Part shown: positions 1 to 8,772 of the stretch, piece by piece | Numbering within the stretch: the stretch's first letter is position 1 | Layout: every line of letters starts with the position of its first letter | From: Streptomyces sp. | Lineage (GTDB): Bacteria > Actinomycetota > Actinomycetes > Streptomycetales > Streptomycetaceae | Assembly (NCBI RefSeq): GCF_031181555.1 | Contig: NZ_JAPSKQ010000006.1 | Span: 17,720 to 81,719 of the forward strand | Direction: 5' to 3' | Length of the DNA: 64,000 nucleotides | Translations under genes and position numbers: made by a program | The notes under the pieces: model-generated | Seen by the model: the letters and a program-made list of their open reading frames with translations, nothing else | What the model was told of the DNA's origin: nothing | Database searches by the model: none

Positions 1-68
1 CACGGCGCAGCGGCCCGGGTCTGCCAGCATGTCCTTGGTTCCCCGTCCCCCTCCGGAGAGATCGCACC

Positions 69-1265
69 ATGAGAACCACCTGGCGGCGTTGGACCGGCAG
101 CGAACCCGGGGCCTCCGGCATTGTCGTGCCCGCCGCACTGTTCCTGGTGACGACTGCCGGCTGCTTCGTCACCGGCTGGCTGATCTCCGAGTCCCTTCCC
201 CTGCGGCCTGCGGTCCTCCTGTCCTTCGTTGCCTGTGCGGCGGTGCGCTGGCGGCACCGCCACGCGTCCGCCGTCCTGGCCGTGACCACCCTGTGCACCG
301 TCGGGCTGGGAGCTCTCGGCTACCTGCTGACCCCGCTCCTCATGGGGCCGCTCCTGACCGCGCAGTACTCCGTCAGCCTGCACACCGACCGCAGGACCAC
401 ACGGATCAGCGTGTCGGCCGCCACCGTGGGCATGGTGCTCGCCGGGCTGTGGGGCACCCCGTCCCTCCGGCACTCGCTGATCATCGCCGTCGTCAACCCG
501 GCGGGATGGGTGTTGTTGACCGCCGCCTTCGGGAGCTACGTCCGGGTGCGCCGGGAGTACGCCGTGGCCCGTGCCGAACACATCGAGCGTGAGCGGGAGG
601 AACTGGCGCGTCACCGTGTCGTCCAGGAGCGCATGCGCATCGCCCGGGAACTGCACGACGTCGTCGCCCACCATCTCGCCCTGGCGAACGCGCAGGCCAC
701 GACCGCCGCTCACCTGGCGCAGTCGAACCCGGCCCAGGCCATCGACATGCTGGGGCACTTGTCCGGAACCACCGGCGAGGCGCTGCGGGAGATGAAGAGA
801 ACGGTGGGTCTCCTCCGCCAGGACACCGACACGTCCGACGAGCTGGCCCCCGCCCCCGGCCTCGAGCAGCTGCCCGACCTGATCGCCACCTGCTCGGAAG
901 CCGGCCTGGACGTGTCCGTCGAGGTGAAGGGGCGACCACGACCCCTGAACCCCGGACTGGGCCTGACGGCGTACCGGATCATCCAGGAGGCATTGACCAA
1001 CGCCACCAAGTACGCCGCCCCCCCGGCCGCTCGTGTCCGGCTGGTCTACACGTCCTCGGACCTGACCCTCCTCGTCGCCAACGACACCGCTCAGTACGGT
1101 GACGCGCCGCCACGCACTTCCCAGCGTGGTTTCGGGCTGGTCGGCATGCGCGAGCGCGCCCTCGCCGCGGGCGGCACCTTCCGCGCCGGCCACAGCGGAC
1201 AGGGCGGGTTCGAGGTGTTCTGCTCCCTTCCACTCAACAACGACGACGAACGGCCCGCCCCATGA
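69..1265 (+). CDS. Two-component sensor histidine kinase (NarL/DesK type)
   Basis: Membrane sensor kinase of 398 residues that would phosphorylate the response regulator encoded directly downstream. The first ~165 residues are hydrophobic and contain several membrane segments with no large extracellular domain. A short charged linker follows (about 170-190), then the dimerisation/phosphoacceptor segment ARELHDVVAHHL with the likely phospho-histidine at residue 196. The ATPase domain shows an N-box (QEALTNATKYA) and a G-box (GFGLVGMRERA). This is the HisKA_3/HATPase_c arrangement typical of actinobacterial NarL-type kinases. The ATG is preceded by GGAGAG at a good distance. The stop overlaps the next ATG by four bases (ATGA), so the pair is translationally coupled. 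The signal sensed cannot be read from the sequence, and a link to the catabolic genes further right is not shown. Confidence 0.93.
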   Translation: MRTTWRRWTGSEPGASGIVVPAALFLVTTAGCFVTGWLISESLPLRPAVLLSFVACAAVRWRHRHASAVLAVTTLCTVGLGALGYLLTPLLMGPLLTAQYSVSLHTDRRTTRISVSAATVGMVLAGLWGTPSLRHSLIIAVVNPAGWVLLTAAFGSYVRVRREYAVARAEHIEREREELARHRVVQERMRIARELHDVVAHHLALANAQATTAAHLAQSNPAQAIDMLGHLSGTTGEALREMKRTVGLLRQDTDTSDELAPAPGLEQLPDLIATCSEAGLDVSVEVKGRPRPLNPGLGLTAYRIIQEALTNATKYAAPPAARVRLVYTSSDLTLLVANDTAQYGDAPPRTSQRGFGLVGMRERALAAGGTFRAGHSGQGGFEVFCSLPLNNDDERPAP

Positions 1266-1945
1266 CGATCCGCGTCCTGCTCGCCGACGACCAGGCCCTG
1301 CTCAGGGCCACCTTCCGCATCCTGATCGACTCGGACCCGGACATGACGGTCGTCGCCGAGGCCTCGGACGGCCAGGAAGCCGTCGAACTCACCCGCACCC
1401 ACCGTCCGGACGTCGTCCTCATGGACATCAGGATGCCGTCGACCGACGGAATCGCCGCCACCGCCGGCATCTGCGGACGGCAGGAGTTGTCCGGAACCCG
1501 CGTCCTGGTGCTCACCACCTTCGAGAACGACGAGAACGTGGCTCGCGCCCTGCGCGCCGGCGCCAGCGGTTTCCTGGGCAAGGACGTCAGCGCGGACGTC
1601 CTTCTGGCAGGGATCAGAACCGTGGCCGCGGGCGACTCGCTGCTTTCCCCCACGGCCACCAGAGCCCTCATCACCCGCTTCCTGGCCACGCCGGACACGG
1701 ACGAACGACCGGCACCGCCCGAACGCCTCGCCGCGCTCACCCCTCGCGAACGCGAGATCGTCGCGCTCGCCGCGCTCGGCAAGTCCAACGCCGAGATCGC
1801 CGACGCCCTCTTCCTGAGTCCCCTGACCGTCCGCAGTCACATCTCCCGCTCCATGGCGAAGCTGCAGGCCCGTGATCGTGCGCAACTGGTGGTGACCGCT
1901 TATCAGAGCGGACTGGTGCGCGTCCGCCCTCCGCAGGCCGATTGA
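1262..1945 (+). CDS. LuxR/NarL-family response regulator
   Basis: DNA-binding partner of the upstream kinase, 227 residues. The receiver domain (1-120) has the acidic pocket LLADDQ near the N terminus, the phospho-acceptor Asp55 in VLMDIRMPS and a conserved Lys in FLGKDV. A linker leads to a C-terminal LuxR helix-turn-helix that starts at LTPREREIVALAA and contains the recognition helix segment LSPLTVRSHISRSM. Length and layout are normal for the family. It shares a four-base overlap with the kinase. The next gene runs in the opposite direction 22 bases downstream, so the operon ends here. Target genes are unknown. Confidence 0.94.
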   Translation: MTIRVLLADDQALLRATFRILIDSDPDMTVVAEASDGQEAVELTRTHRPDVVLMDIRMPSTDGIAATAGICGRQELSGTRVLVLTTFENDENVARALRAGASGFLGKDVSADVLLAGIRTVAAGDSLLSPTATRALITRFLATPDTDERPAPPERLAALTPREREIVALAALGKSNAEIADALFLSPLTVRSHISRSMAKLQARDRAQLVVTAYQSGLVRVRPPQAD

Positions 1946-1967
1946 ACGCTTCGGGGCGCCGGCACGG

Positions 1968-3962
1968 TCATCGGCGTACGACGACGCGGACCCGGGCCAG
2001 GTTGTCGATGCGGGCGAACGGTGTCTCCGGATCGGCGTCGCGCTGTGCCGAGACCCGTACGGTGACGAAGCGGGTACCGGGCTCGAGGTAGGTGTGGTGG
2101 CGTTCGAGGGACAGCTGGGGAACGGGCTCGGTGACGTCGTCGATCTCGTACGTGCCGTCTCCGTCCACGTCCCACTGAACCCGCACGATGCCGCCCGTTC
2201 CCGGTGGGGCCTCGACGGTCGCCGCCAGGGTCACGGGTGTGCCGGCGCGGACGTCGGCACACGCGGCGCCGTCAGCGGTGAGCCGCACCACCGGCTGGAC
2301 CCCGCCGCGGTCGGTGGCGGAGTCGGGCACGACGACCTGCCCGTCCCGGATCTCGTAGCGGGTGCTGGAGGCGGGCGACACGCCCTTCTCCACCCAGTCG
2401 GCGAGACTGTGCAGCGCCTCGTGCAGGACGCCGAGGTAACTGACGGTGTGGGTCGGGTGTTCCTGCCGTTCGGCGTCGGCGTGCAGCGCGTTGTCGATGT
2501 ACCAGAGGCGGAAGCAGTCGTCGAGGGCGTCACCGAGATGCTCGGCGGCCCTGCTGCGGTACCAGTCGGCCTGCCAGGGGAAGGCCTCCCTGTCGAGCAG
2601 GCAGGACACGACGATCATCTTGCCGCCGAACTTCCCGGTGGGCACGTGTCCGGCCGCCGCAGCCGCGAACATCGGGGCGAGCAGGAAGGGACGCTGGGGG
2701 AGAAGTGGCGCGCCGGCGGCGTCACGGTACTGGTCCCACACCGGGTACTCGGGGCCCGGCACCTGATGACGGTGGTAGGTCTGGGCCGCGAGGAAGTTGC
2801 TGTTGTCCACGTGGACGGTGTCGCCGGGGCGCAGACCACCCGGGAAGTGCTCGGCGTCGGGCGTGTCCAGGACGGCGAGGTCGTGCCAGAAGCCCTTCAG
2901 CCGCAGCCGGGCACCGGCGGCCTCGCCGGTCGTCACGGTCAGTTCGGCACCCAGGGGCTCGGTGTCCGGCACGGACGCGAGACGCAGCGCGACCACGGTG
3001 TCGTCCTCGCCCGCAGGCCCCTTGAATGCCTCGTCCACGCCGCCCCGCGGAGCCTGGGCGGGGCCGGCCAAGGAACCGAGATCAGGTGTGTCGCGCCGCG
3101 TGAGGATGTCATCGACCGTGCTCTCGAAGCGGACGCGGTCCCGGTGGATCGACGAGTCGGGGTCCGCGCCGAGGTACCCGGGCGTGGTCCAGAACTCCTC
3201 GAAGTACCCGGGGTCCACCGTGACGATGTGCGGGTACAGCGTCCCGAAGGCGTGCGTTCCCATGGTGCGGTGTCCGAACCACGAGCGGATCGGGAACCCC
3301 ATGCGCGTCACCTCGGTCAGCGCGGCGCTCTCCTCGGGGGCCAGGCCCTGGTGCGGATCGCCGCTACCGCCGGGTTGCACCGCGTCCACGATCCGGTCGA
3401 ACGCGTGGCGCAGCACCCGCTGGGCGTGCATCCGCACGGCGAAGACATTGGGAGCGGCCATCGGACTGCCGGGGACGTAGGGGACGAAGCCGTCCCACAC
3501 CCCCTCGGTGTTCTCCGCGCAGCCCATGGTCCGGAAGGCGCCGCCGCTGCCGCCGTAGGCGTAACCGTAGGGGCGGTGGGCACCGTACACCTGACGGGCT
3601 ATCACCCTTGAGTGTTCCGCGGCGGCGGCGTTCGCCCGGAAACCGGCGATCGTCGGATCCGTGTCCGGGCCGGGTGTTCCGGGGATCCCGCCTCCGTTGG
3701 TCTCCAGGAAGTAGCCGCCCGCGCTGAACGCGAACCCGATCTTGTCCTCCTGTCCGGTCGCGGACTGCGCCAGGTGCTCGCTGTCCGGGACCGGGGTGAT
3801 GTGCTGGAAGAACCGTTTCCGGTACATCCCGGGCGGTGGGAAGTAGAGGGAGAACCGGGTCTCGGTGCCCTTGAAGCCTCCGTGTACGTAGCGGTGGGGC
3901 TGCGGCGTGTCACGCCATTCGTCGACATCGACGTAAGGGTGCTCGAAGGTCTGTGCGGTCAT
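1968..3962 (-). CDS. Large alpha/beta-hydrolase-like protein with C-terminal PKD-like segment
   Basis: Predicted cytoplasmic serine hydrolase of 664 residues, from an ATG at 3962. A start 31 codons upstream would add a low-complexity arginine/serine leader inside the neighbouring TetR gene, so it was not used. The nucleophile-elbow-like motif YGGSGGAF puts the likely catalytic serine at residue 139. The C-terminal ~80 residues contain WDVDGDGTYE and HTYLEPGTRFVTVRVS, the pattern of a PKD-type beta-sandwich. No signal peptide or lipobox is visible, which is odd because PKD domains are usually extracellular. The family resembles uncharacterised tannase/feruloyl-esterase-like proteins of actinomycetes; substrate unknown. 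It lies 19 bases after the TetR gene on the same strand, so it is probably that regulator's target. Confidence 0.6.
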   Translation of the reverse strand: MTAQTFEHPYVDVDEWRDTPQPHRYVHGGFKGTETRFSLYFPPPGMYRKRFFQHITPVPDSEHLAQSATGQEDKIGFAFSAGGYFLETNGGGIPGTPGPDTDPTIAGFRANAAAAEHSRVIARQVYGAHRPYGYAYGGSGGAFRTMGCAENTEGVWDGFVPYVPGSPMAAPNVFAVRMHAQRVLRHAFDRIVDAVQPGGSGDPHQGLAPEESAALTEVTRMGFPIRSWFGHRTMGTHAFGTLYPHIVTVDPGYFEEFWTTPGYLGADPDSSIHRDRVRFESTVDDILTRRDTPDLGSLAGPAQAPRGGVDEAFKGPAGEDDTVVALRLASVPDTEPLGAELTVTTGEAAGARLRLKGFWHDLAVLDTPDAEHFPGGLRPGDTVHVDNSNFLAAQTYHRHQVPGPEYPVWDQYRDAAGAPLLPQRPFLLAPMFAAAAAGHVPTGKFGGKMIVVSCLLDREAFPWQADWYRSRAAEHLGDALDDCFRLWYIDNALHADAERQEHPTHTVSYLGVLHEALHSLADWVEKGVSPASSTRYEIRDGQVVVPDSATDRGGVQPVVRLTADGAACADVRAGTPVTLAATVEAPPGTGGIVRVQWDVDGDGTYEIDDVTEPVPQLSLERHHTYLEPGTRFVTVRVSAQRDADPETPFARIDNLARVRVVVRR

Positions 3963-3981
3963 GGTTCCGTTTCCCGTTCCG

Positions 3982-4635
3982 TCAGAGGCCGTTGCCCGGC
4001 TGGTTGAGGACGGCCAGCCCCTCGATCCAGTTCTGGCCCGTGAGGCGGCGGACACCGTCCACCAGCGCCCGTCCGCAGTCGAAGTCGGGGTCGCCGAGGC
4101 GGGCCAGAACCAGACCGTCCCAGAGTGCGAGGACCTGCCGGGCCGTCTCCCGGGCGTCGAGACCGGGATGGGCCAGCCCGTCGCGCTGCCTCTTCGAGAT
4201 CAGCCCGGTCCAGACGTCCAGCGCCCTTCCCGCGCGGCGGGCGAAGTACTCGGCGGCGGGATGGTCCGGCGTCGCGGCCTGGCCGCGCAGCATCACGAAC
4301 AGACGCAGTCGCCGTTCGTGTGCCGACACCGCGGCGTTCGCGACGGTGCGCAGGGCGTCGAGGTCCAGCGTCAGCTCCTCACCCCCCACGGTCGCGAGGT
4401 CCAGCTCCAAGTCGTCCGAGCGGTCGAGGGCCGCGACGAGCAGGTGGTCCTTGGTGGGGAAGTGGTACAGGACCGTCGGTTCGCTGGAGTCCGACCAGGC
4501 GGCGACGAGTGAGGTGGTGACCCCTTCGTGCCCTCGTTCGTCGATCAGTCGGAGCACGGCGAGTGCGATGCGTTCCCGGCGTTCGTGGGACCGCTGATAG
4601 GGGCCGCGCTTCCGTGAGCGTGCGGCAGCTTTCAT
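3982..4635 (-). CDS. TetR-family transcriptional regulator
   Basis: Regulator of 217 residues. A basic N-terminal tail (MKAAARSRKRGPYQRS) leads into a TetR helix-turn-helix (ALAVLRLIDERGHEGVTTSL, then a recognition segment ending PTVLYHFPTKDHLL). The rest is the all-helical ligand-binding and dimerisation domain. The ATG at 4635 is chosen because GGGAAGGG lies just upstream; an ORF extension to 4737 has no ribosome-binding site and looks non-coding. It is followed at 19 bases by the large hydrolase gene. The gap at 4636-4740 is AT-rich for this genome (TTAATATTGAG, GTAAATTAC) and probably holds its promoter. It does not contain the GAGAAT-N3-ATTCTC palindrome found elsewhere in the window. 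Confidence 0.9.
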   Translation of the reverse strand: MKAAARSRKRGPYQRSHERRERIALAVLRLIDERGHEGVTTSLVAAWSDSSEPTVLYHFPTKDHLLVAALDRSDDLELDLATVGGEELTLDLDALRTVANAAVSAHERRLRLFVMLRGQAATPDHPAAEYFARRAGRALDVWTGLISKRQRDGLAHPGLDARETARQVLALWDGLVLARLGDPDFDCGRALVDGVRRLTGQNWIEGLAVLNQPGNGL

Positions 4636-4740
4636 GGACTGCCCTTCCCTTAATATTGAGTGGAAGCTAACATTTTTGCGGTCGATCGAGCAAGATCCCT
4701 GCCGGTCGGACGTGAAGGTGCCGTAAATTACTTCCATTAC

Positions 4741-5670
4741 TCAGTTTTCGAGGGGAATTTCGTCCACCAAGCCCCAGTGCAAGGCCTCCGTCGCGGTCAG
4801 CGCGGTACCGGTCAGAGCCAGGTAGGCGGTGCGTTCCCGGCCGATGCGGGCGGGCAGGCTCGCCGTGCCCCCCGCGCCGGGGATCAGGCCCATTCCGATC
4901 TCGGGCAGCCGGATCACCGTGTCCGGGGTGGCCGTGACCCGTCCGGCGAACGCCGCCAGCTCGATGCCCGCGCCCACACAGGCACCGTGCAGGTGGGCGG
5001 TCACCTTGGGGGCGCACCGCAGGAGCAGCGCCGCGGGACTGCGGGACACCCGTACCCGGTGCGCCTCGGCGGTATCCCGTGCGGTGCCGAACTCGGTGAG
5101 GTCGCCCCCGCTGCAGAACGCCGGCCCGGTGCCGCGCAGGTCGACGCGGGTGATCGAGGCATCGGCCGCGGCCACCTCGAAGGCTTCGCAGAGGGCGTCC
5201 CGGGTGGCGACGTCGAAGGCGTTGCGTGCCCAGGGGCGGTCCAGTACGACGCTCAGCCGGTCGCCGTCGCGCCGGAGCCGTACCGGTTCCGGCGCGGGAC
5301 GCGGCGTGCGGGGCGGGGCCGCGGCCAGCCAGGCGCGGAAGTCCGCACCGCTCTGGAGCGCCGAGTAGGCGAGGGACTCCACCACCAGTCTGTCCGGCGA
5401 CGGGAGCGCGCGCCCCATCCGGAGTACCTGAACGAGTGCGACGGACGCGGCGGGGTGCCGGCCGACCGTGTCGCCGATGTGCTGGGCGGTGGCCTGCGGA
5501 TCGGCGCACGCCACCCAGGGGGGTGGCGCCTCGGGGCCCTCGGTCAGCAGGACGTCGAACCCGTCCGGGGCCTGCTCCGGCCGGGCCGCCACGCCCACCA
5601 CGACGTGGTCCCGCGCGGTCGGCGGCGGTGCCGGACGGTCGATGTGGATCACACGGCAGGGCGACTCCAT
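4741..5670 (-). CDS. Enoyl-CoA hydratase with N-terminal extension
   Basis: Crotonase-fold protein of 309 residues. The crotonase core begins near residue 125 (RLSVVLDRPWARNAFD). It shows the oxyanion/CoA motif GTGPAFCSGGDL and both catalytic glutamates expected of a true hydratase, one in GAGIELAAFAG and one in LPEIGMGLIPGAGGT. About 115 residues precede the core with no recognised domain, whereas an ordinary hydratase is ~260 residues. The extension is in the same codon style as the rest, so it is likely real. The gene is divergent from the permuted CoA-transferase with a 51-base gap, suggesting a shared promoter region. Reaction inferred: hydration of a 2-enoyl-CoA; substrate unknown. Confidence 0.85.
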   Translation of the reverse strand: MESPCRVIHIDRPAPPPTARDHVVVGVAARPEQAPDGFDVLLTEGPEAPPPWVACADPQATAQHIGDTVGRHPAASVALVQVLRMGRALPSPDRLVVESLAYSALQSGADFRAWLAAAPPRTPRPAPEPVRLRRDGDRLSVVLDRPWARNAFDVATRDALCEAFEVAAADASITRVDLRGTGPAFCSGGDLTEFGTARDTAEAHRVRVSRSPAALLLRCAPKVTAHLHGACVGAGIELAAFAGRVTATPDTVIRLPEIGMGLIPGAGGTASLPARIGRERTAYLALTGTALTATEALHWGLVDEIPLEN

Positions 5671-5721
5671 GACGGTCCGAGTGTAATCTGACTCCCACTT
5701 GCAGAGAAGGGTGTTTACTCC

Positions 5722-6744
5722 ATGGGAAATGCCGCTCTCGATTGTGATCGCTGGATGTCCGACGTCGCGCCGTACCTCGGCCCGCTCCGGGATGTCGCTG
5801 ACGACTTCGAGGTCCTCTCCGGCGTCACCGTCGACCTGCCCGCGGCCCTCTTCCTACGGGCGTGCCTCGCCGGCCTCCCGGCACCGGGCCGGACCTCGGC
5901 CGGCGGTTCGTGCCGACTCCTGCGGACCGCCGACGGATGGGCCGCCGTCAACCTGGCCCGTCCGGACGACCACGCGTCCCTCCCCGCGCTGCTGGCCCTC
6001 CTCGACGCGCGGGACACGGACCTGGTCGGCGGGGCCCGACGGGTCACCGCGTCCCGCCTCGCGGACGCCGCCCAGACGGTGGGCATCCCCGCCGCCGCGC
6101 TCGGATCGGCCCGTGCCCGCCGCCGCCCCGTGCGTGCCCGGTCCCATGGTGAGCGGTGCCCCCGCCCGCTCACCGCCCTGCGCGTGCTCGACCTCTCCGC
6201 ACTGTGGGCCGGGCCCTTGTGCGCGCGGCTGCTCGGCCTGGCCGGGGCACAGGTGACCAAGGTGGAGAGCACCACCAGACCGGACGGTGCGCGGTGGGGG
6301 CATCCGGAGTTCTACCGCCGGCTGCACGAGGGGCACGAGAGCCTGGTGCTGGACTTCGCCTCCGGCGAGTTGGCCGACGCCGTGGACCGGGCGGACGTCG
6401 TCATTGAGGCCTCACGCCCGCGGGCGCTGCGCCGGCTGGGGGTGAGCGCCGAGAAGTTCCTGGCCGCACGTCCGGGGCGGGTCTGGGTCGGCATCACCGG
6501 GTACGGCCGCGACGACGACCGGATCGCCTTCGGTGACGACGCGGCGGTGGCTGGTGGTCTGGTCGGCCGCGACGCGTACGACGACCCGGTGTTCCTCGGT
6601 GACGCCCTGGCCGATCCCGTCACCGGCCTGTATGCCGCCCGGGCGGTCGTCCGCTCGCTCGCCGCCGGTGGCGGGGAACTGCTGTGCGTGTCCATGGCAG
6701 CCTGTGCCGCCGAGCTCACCGACTCCCGGACGGTGCCGTGCTGA
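5722..6744 (+). CDS. Family III (CaiB/BaiF-like) CoA-transferase, apparently circularly permuted
   Basis: 340 residues. The segment that normally opens family III CoA-transferases (LRVLDLSALWAGPLCARLLG, then AQVTKVES) starts only at about residue 151. The catalytic-Asp region follows near the C terminus (FLGDALADPVTGLYAAR). The first ~150 residues look like the part that normally comes last: LLRTADGWAAVNLARPDD and later VGIPAAALG match the small-domain pattern RTADG...GIPAA seen in the ordinary family member at 11878. A circular permutation is therefore inferred. Start ATG with AGAAGGG upstream. The stop overlaps the GTG start of the next gene. Expected role is transfer of CoA between acids, but activity of this arrangement is unproven. 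Confidence 0.7.
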   Translation: MGNAALDCDRWMSDVAPYLGPLRDVADDFEVLSGVTVDLPAALFLRACLAGLPAPGRTSAGGSCRLLRTADGWAAVNLARPDDHASLPALLALLDARDTDLVGGARRVTASRLADAAQTVGIPAAALGSARARRRPVRARSHGERCPRPLTALRVLDLSALWAGPLCARLLGLAGAQVTKVESTTRPDGARWGHPEFYRRLHEGHESLVLDFASGELADAVDRADVVIEASRPRALRRLGVSAEKFLAARPGRVWVGITGYGRDDDRIAFGDDAAVAGGLVGRDAYDDPVFLGDALADPVTGLYAARAVVRSLAAGGGELLCVSMAACAAELTDSRTVPC

Positions 6745-7985
6745 TCAGGAACGTCGAGGTCGAAGGATTCGCCGGTACGGACGTGCGGATCGGTGCCGAC
6801 GGGCGGATCAGTGAGATCGGGCGCCGCCTCGCAGGGAGCGCCGATGTGGACGGGCGCGGAGGGGCGTTGCTGCCCGGACTGCACGACCACCACGTCCACC
6901 TGACGGCATTGGCCGCGGACGCCTCCTCGGTCCGCGTGGGCCCCGCCGACGTGCACGGAGCGGACGGGCTCCGGGCGGCCCTGCGGAGCGGGCCGCCCGG
7001 CCAGTGGGTCCGGGCCGTCGGCTACCACGAGAGCGTCGCGGGGGACCTGGACCGCTCGGCGCTGGACGCGCTCGTCGCCGACCGGCCCGTACGGGTGCAG
7101 CACCGCAGCGGGACGATGTGGTTCCTCAACACCGCCGCGCTGCGGGCGGCAGAGCTGGACGGCGACGGCCGACTGTGGCGGGAGGACGAACGGCTGCGCC
7201 ACCTGGTGCCGCCGGTACGGCTCGACCTGGTGGGCCTGGGCCGACGGGCCGCGCGCCTCGGTGTCACCGGCTTCACCAACGCCGACCCCCGTCCCGCCCC
7301 CGGACTGCGGGGGACCCTGTCGGTGCTGCCGCAGCGGCTCACCGTCATGGGCCTCGACTCCCCGGTCAAGGTCATGCTGGACGACGCCGCCCTGCCGACC
7401 CTGGGCGACCTGGCGGCCAGGGTGCGCGCGGTACGGCCCCGGCCGGTCGCCGTGCACTGCGTCACCCGTGTGCAGCTACTCGTCACCCTGCTCGCCCTGG
7501 AGGAGGCCGGTCCGGTCGCCGGGGACCGCGTCGAGCACGGCGCGGTGATTCCGGAGGAGACCGTCTCCTGGATCCGGCGGCTCGGTCTGACGGTCGTCAC
7601 CCAGCCGCACTTCCCGGTGGAGCGGGGCCGTCAGTACGCCGTCGAGGTCCACCCCGACGACCGGGCCCACCTCTACCGTTGCCGGAGCCTGGCCGCGGCG
7701 GGTGTTCCGCTCGCCGCGGGGACCGACGCGCCGTACGGCACCGACGACCCCTGGGCGGTCATGCGGGCCGCCGTCGGACGGGACGACGGCGAGAGCGTGA
7801 CGCCGGAAGCGGCTCTGCGGCTCTTTCTCGGTGCACCCGAACGGCCCGCCCGTGCCCGTCGATTGACGGTCGGCACGCCGGCCGACCTGTGCCTGCTCCA
7901 CGTGCCCCTGCGGGAGGCGCTGCACGTGCTGTCCGCCGACACCGTACGAGCCGCGTACGTGGCGGGCCGCCCGATCACCCCTTGA
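6738..7985 (+). CDS. Amidohydrolase (YtcJ/metal-dependent hydrolase type)
   Basis: Metal-dependent hydrolase of 415 residues. The chosen start is the GTG at 6738, seven bases inside the preceding gene's end; it begins right at the N-terminal beta domain (VLIRNVEVEGFAGTDVRIG). Metal-binding motifs are in order: GLHDHHVHL (HxH, about residue 55), VAVHCV, VEHGAVIP, TQPHFPV and AAGTDAPYGTDDP (the metal-binding Asp). The C terminus (LTVGTPADLCLLHVPL) returns to the small beta domain, as normal in the superfamily. Unlike the amidohydrolase at 46563, all classical ligands are present. It likely hydrolyses an amide, lactam, ester or ring bond in an intermediate of the island. It converges on the minus-strand operon with only 13 bases between stops. 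Confidence 0.85.
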   Translation: MLIRNVEVEGFAGTDVRIGADGRISEIGRRLAGSADVDGRGGALLPGLHDHHVHLTALAADASSVRVGPADVHGADGLRAALRSGPPGQWVRAVGYHESVAGDLDRSALDALVADRPVRVQHRSGTMWFLNTAALRAAELDGDGRLWREDERLRHLVPPVRLDLVGLGRRAARLGVTGFTNADPRPAPGLRGTLSVLPQRLTVMGLDSPVKVMLDDAALPTLGDLAARVRAVRPRPVAVHCVTRVQLLVTLLALEEAGPVAGDRVEHGAVIPEETVSWIRRLGLTVVTQPHFPVERGRQYAVEVHPDDRAHLYRCRSLAAAGVPLAAGTDAPYGTDDPWAVMRAAVGRDDGESVTPEAALRLFLGAPERPARARRLTVGTPADLCLLHVPLREALHVLSADTVRAAYVAGRPITP

Positions 7986-7998
7986 GCGCGCTGTTCGT

Positions 7999-8769
7999 TC
8001 AGACGCTGTACCCGCCGTCCACCCCCAGCGCCTGCCCGGTGATGAACCCGGCCCGGTCGGACGCGAGGAACGCGACCGCCTCCGCGATGTCCTGCGCCTG
8101 CCCGAACCTCCGCAGGGGGATGTTGCGTCGCGTGACGGCGAGGGCGTCCTCGTCCAGCTCGCCCGTGCTGATCAAGCGGCCCGCAATGCCGTCGGTGAGC
8201 ATGCCGGGAGCGACACAGTTGACGCGGACGCCGTACCGTCCCTCCTCGGCCGCCAGCGCCCGGGCCACGGCCTCGACCGCGCCCTTGACGCCCGAGGAGA
8301 GTCCGTCGCGGACCGGGAAACGCCGGGTGGCGACCGTCGTCACGGCGACGACGGAGCCCCGGCTCTTCCGCAGCAGCGGCAGCGCGGGGTGGACGAGATT
8401 GAAGAACGCGACCGCGTCGGCCTCCAGCTGCCCACGGTATTGACCGGGTGTCACCTTGCTGAGGTGGGTCATCGGCACGTGCGGCCCGGCCGCGTAGACC
8501 ACCGTGTGCAGGCCGCCGAAGTCCGACGCGGTGTCGCGCACGGCCTTCCCGGTCGCCTCCTCGTCGGTCAGGTCGAGCCCGACCGCCGCAGCCCGGCACC
8601 CGCCGGCCTTCACCTCGTCGGTGAGCGCGTGCGCGGCCTCCCCGCTGGCGCGGTAGGTGAGAACGACATCGCAGCCGCGGGCGGCGAGCGTCCGTACGAT
8701 CGCCGAGCCGATGCCGCCGGTGCCGCCCGCGACGAGGGCGACGCCCGGGCGCGAAGAGAAGTCCTCCAT
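7999..8769 (-). CDS. Short-chain dehydrogenase/reductase lacking the catalytic tyrosine
   Basis: 256-residue SDR and last gene of the nine-gene minus-strand operon. The nucleotide-binding motif AGGTGGIGSAIV near residue 15 and the C-terminal VAFLASDRAGFITG and VDGGY segments are intact. The catalytic centre is altered: where SDRs have YxxxK this protein has SSGVK (GLSSGVKGAVEAV), so the tyrosine is replaced by serine. The usual serine position is VAVTTVAT, with threonine. Lysine is kept. VYAAGPH stands where NNAG is typical. It starts three bases after the dehydrogenase stop at 8773. It could be a structural relative, use altered chemistry, or act with a substrate-assisted proton donor. Confidence 0.88.
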   Translation of the reverse strand: MEDFSSRPGVALVAGGTGGIGSAIVRTLAARGCDVVLTYRASGEAAHALTDEVKAGGCRAAAVGLDLTDEEATGKAVRDTASDFGGLHTVVYAAGPHVPMTHLSKVTPGQYRGQLEADAVAFFNLVHPALPLLRKSRGSVVAVTTVATRRFPVRDGLSSGVKGAVEAVARALAAEEGRYGVRVNCVAPGMLTDGIAGRLISTGELDEDALAVTRRNIPLRRFGQAQDIAEAVAFLASDRAGFITGQALGVDGGYSV

Positions 8770-8772
8770 GCC

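Noticed and set aside
4641..4740. Inverted repeat GAGTGGAAG ... CTTCCATTACTC as the operator of the first TetR regulator
   Set aside because: The arms match only partly and are widely spaced. A promoter is likely here, but no operator can be supported.
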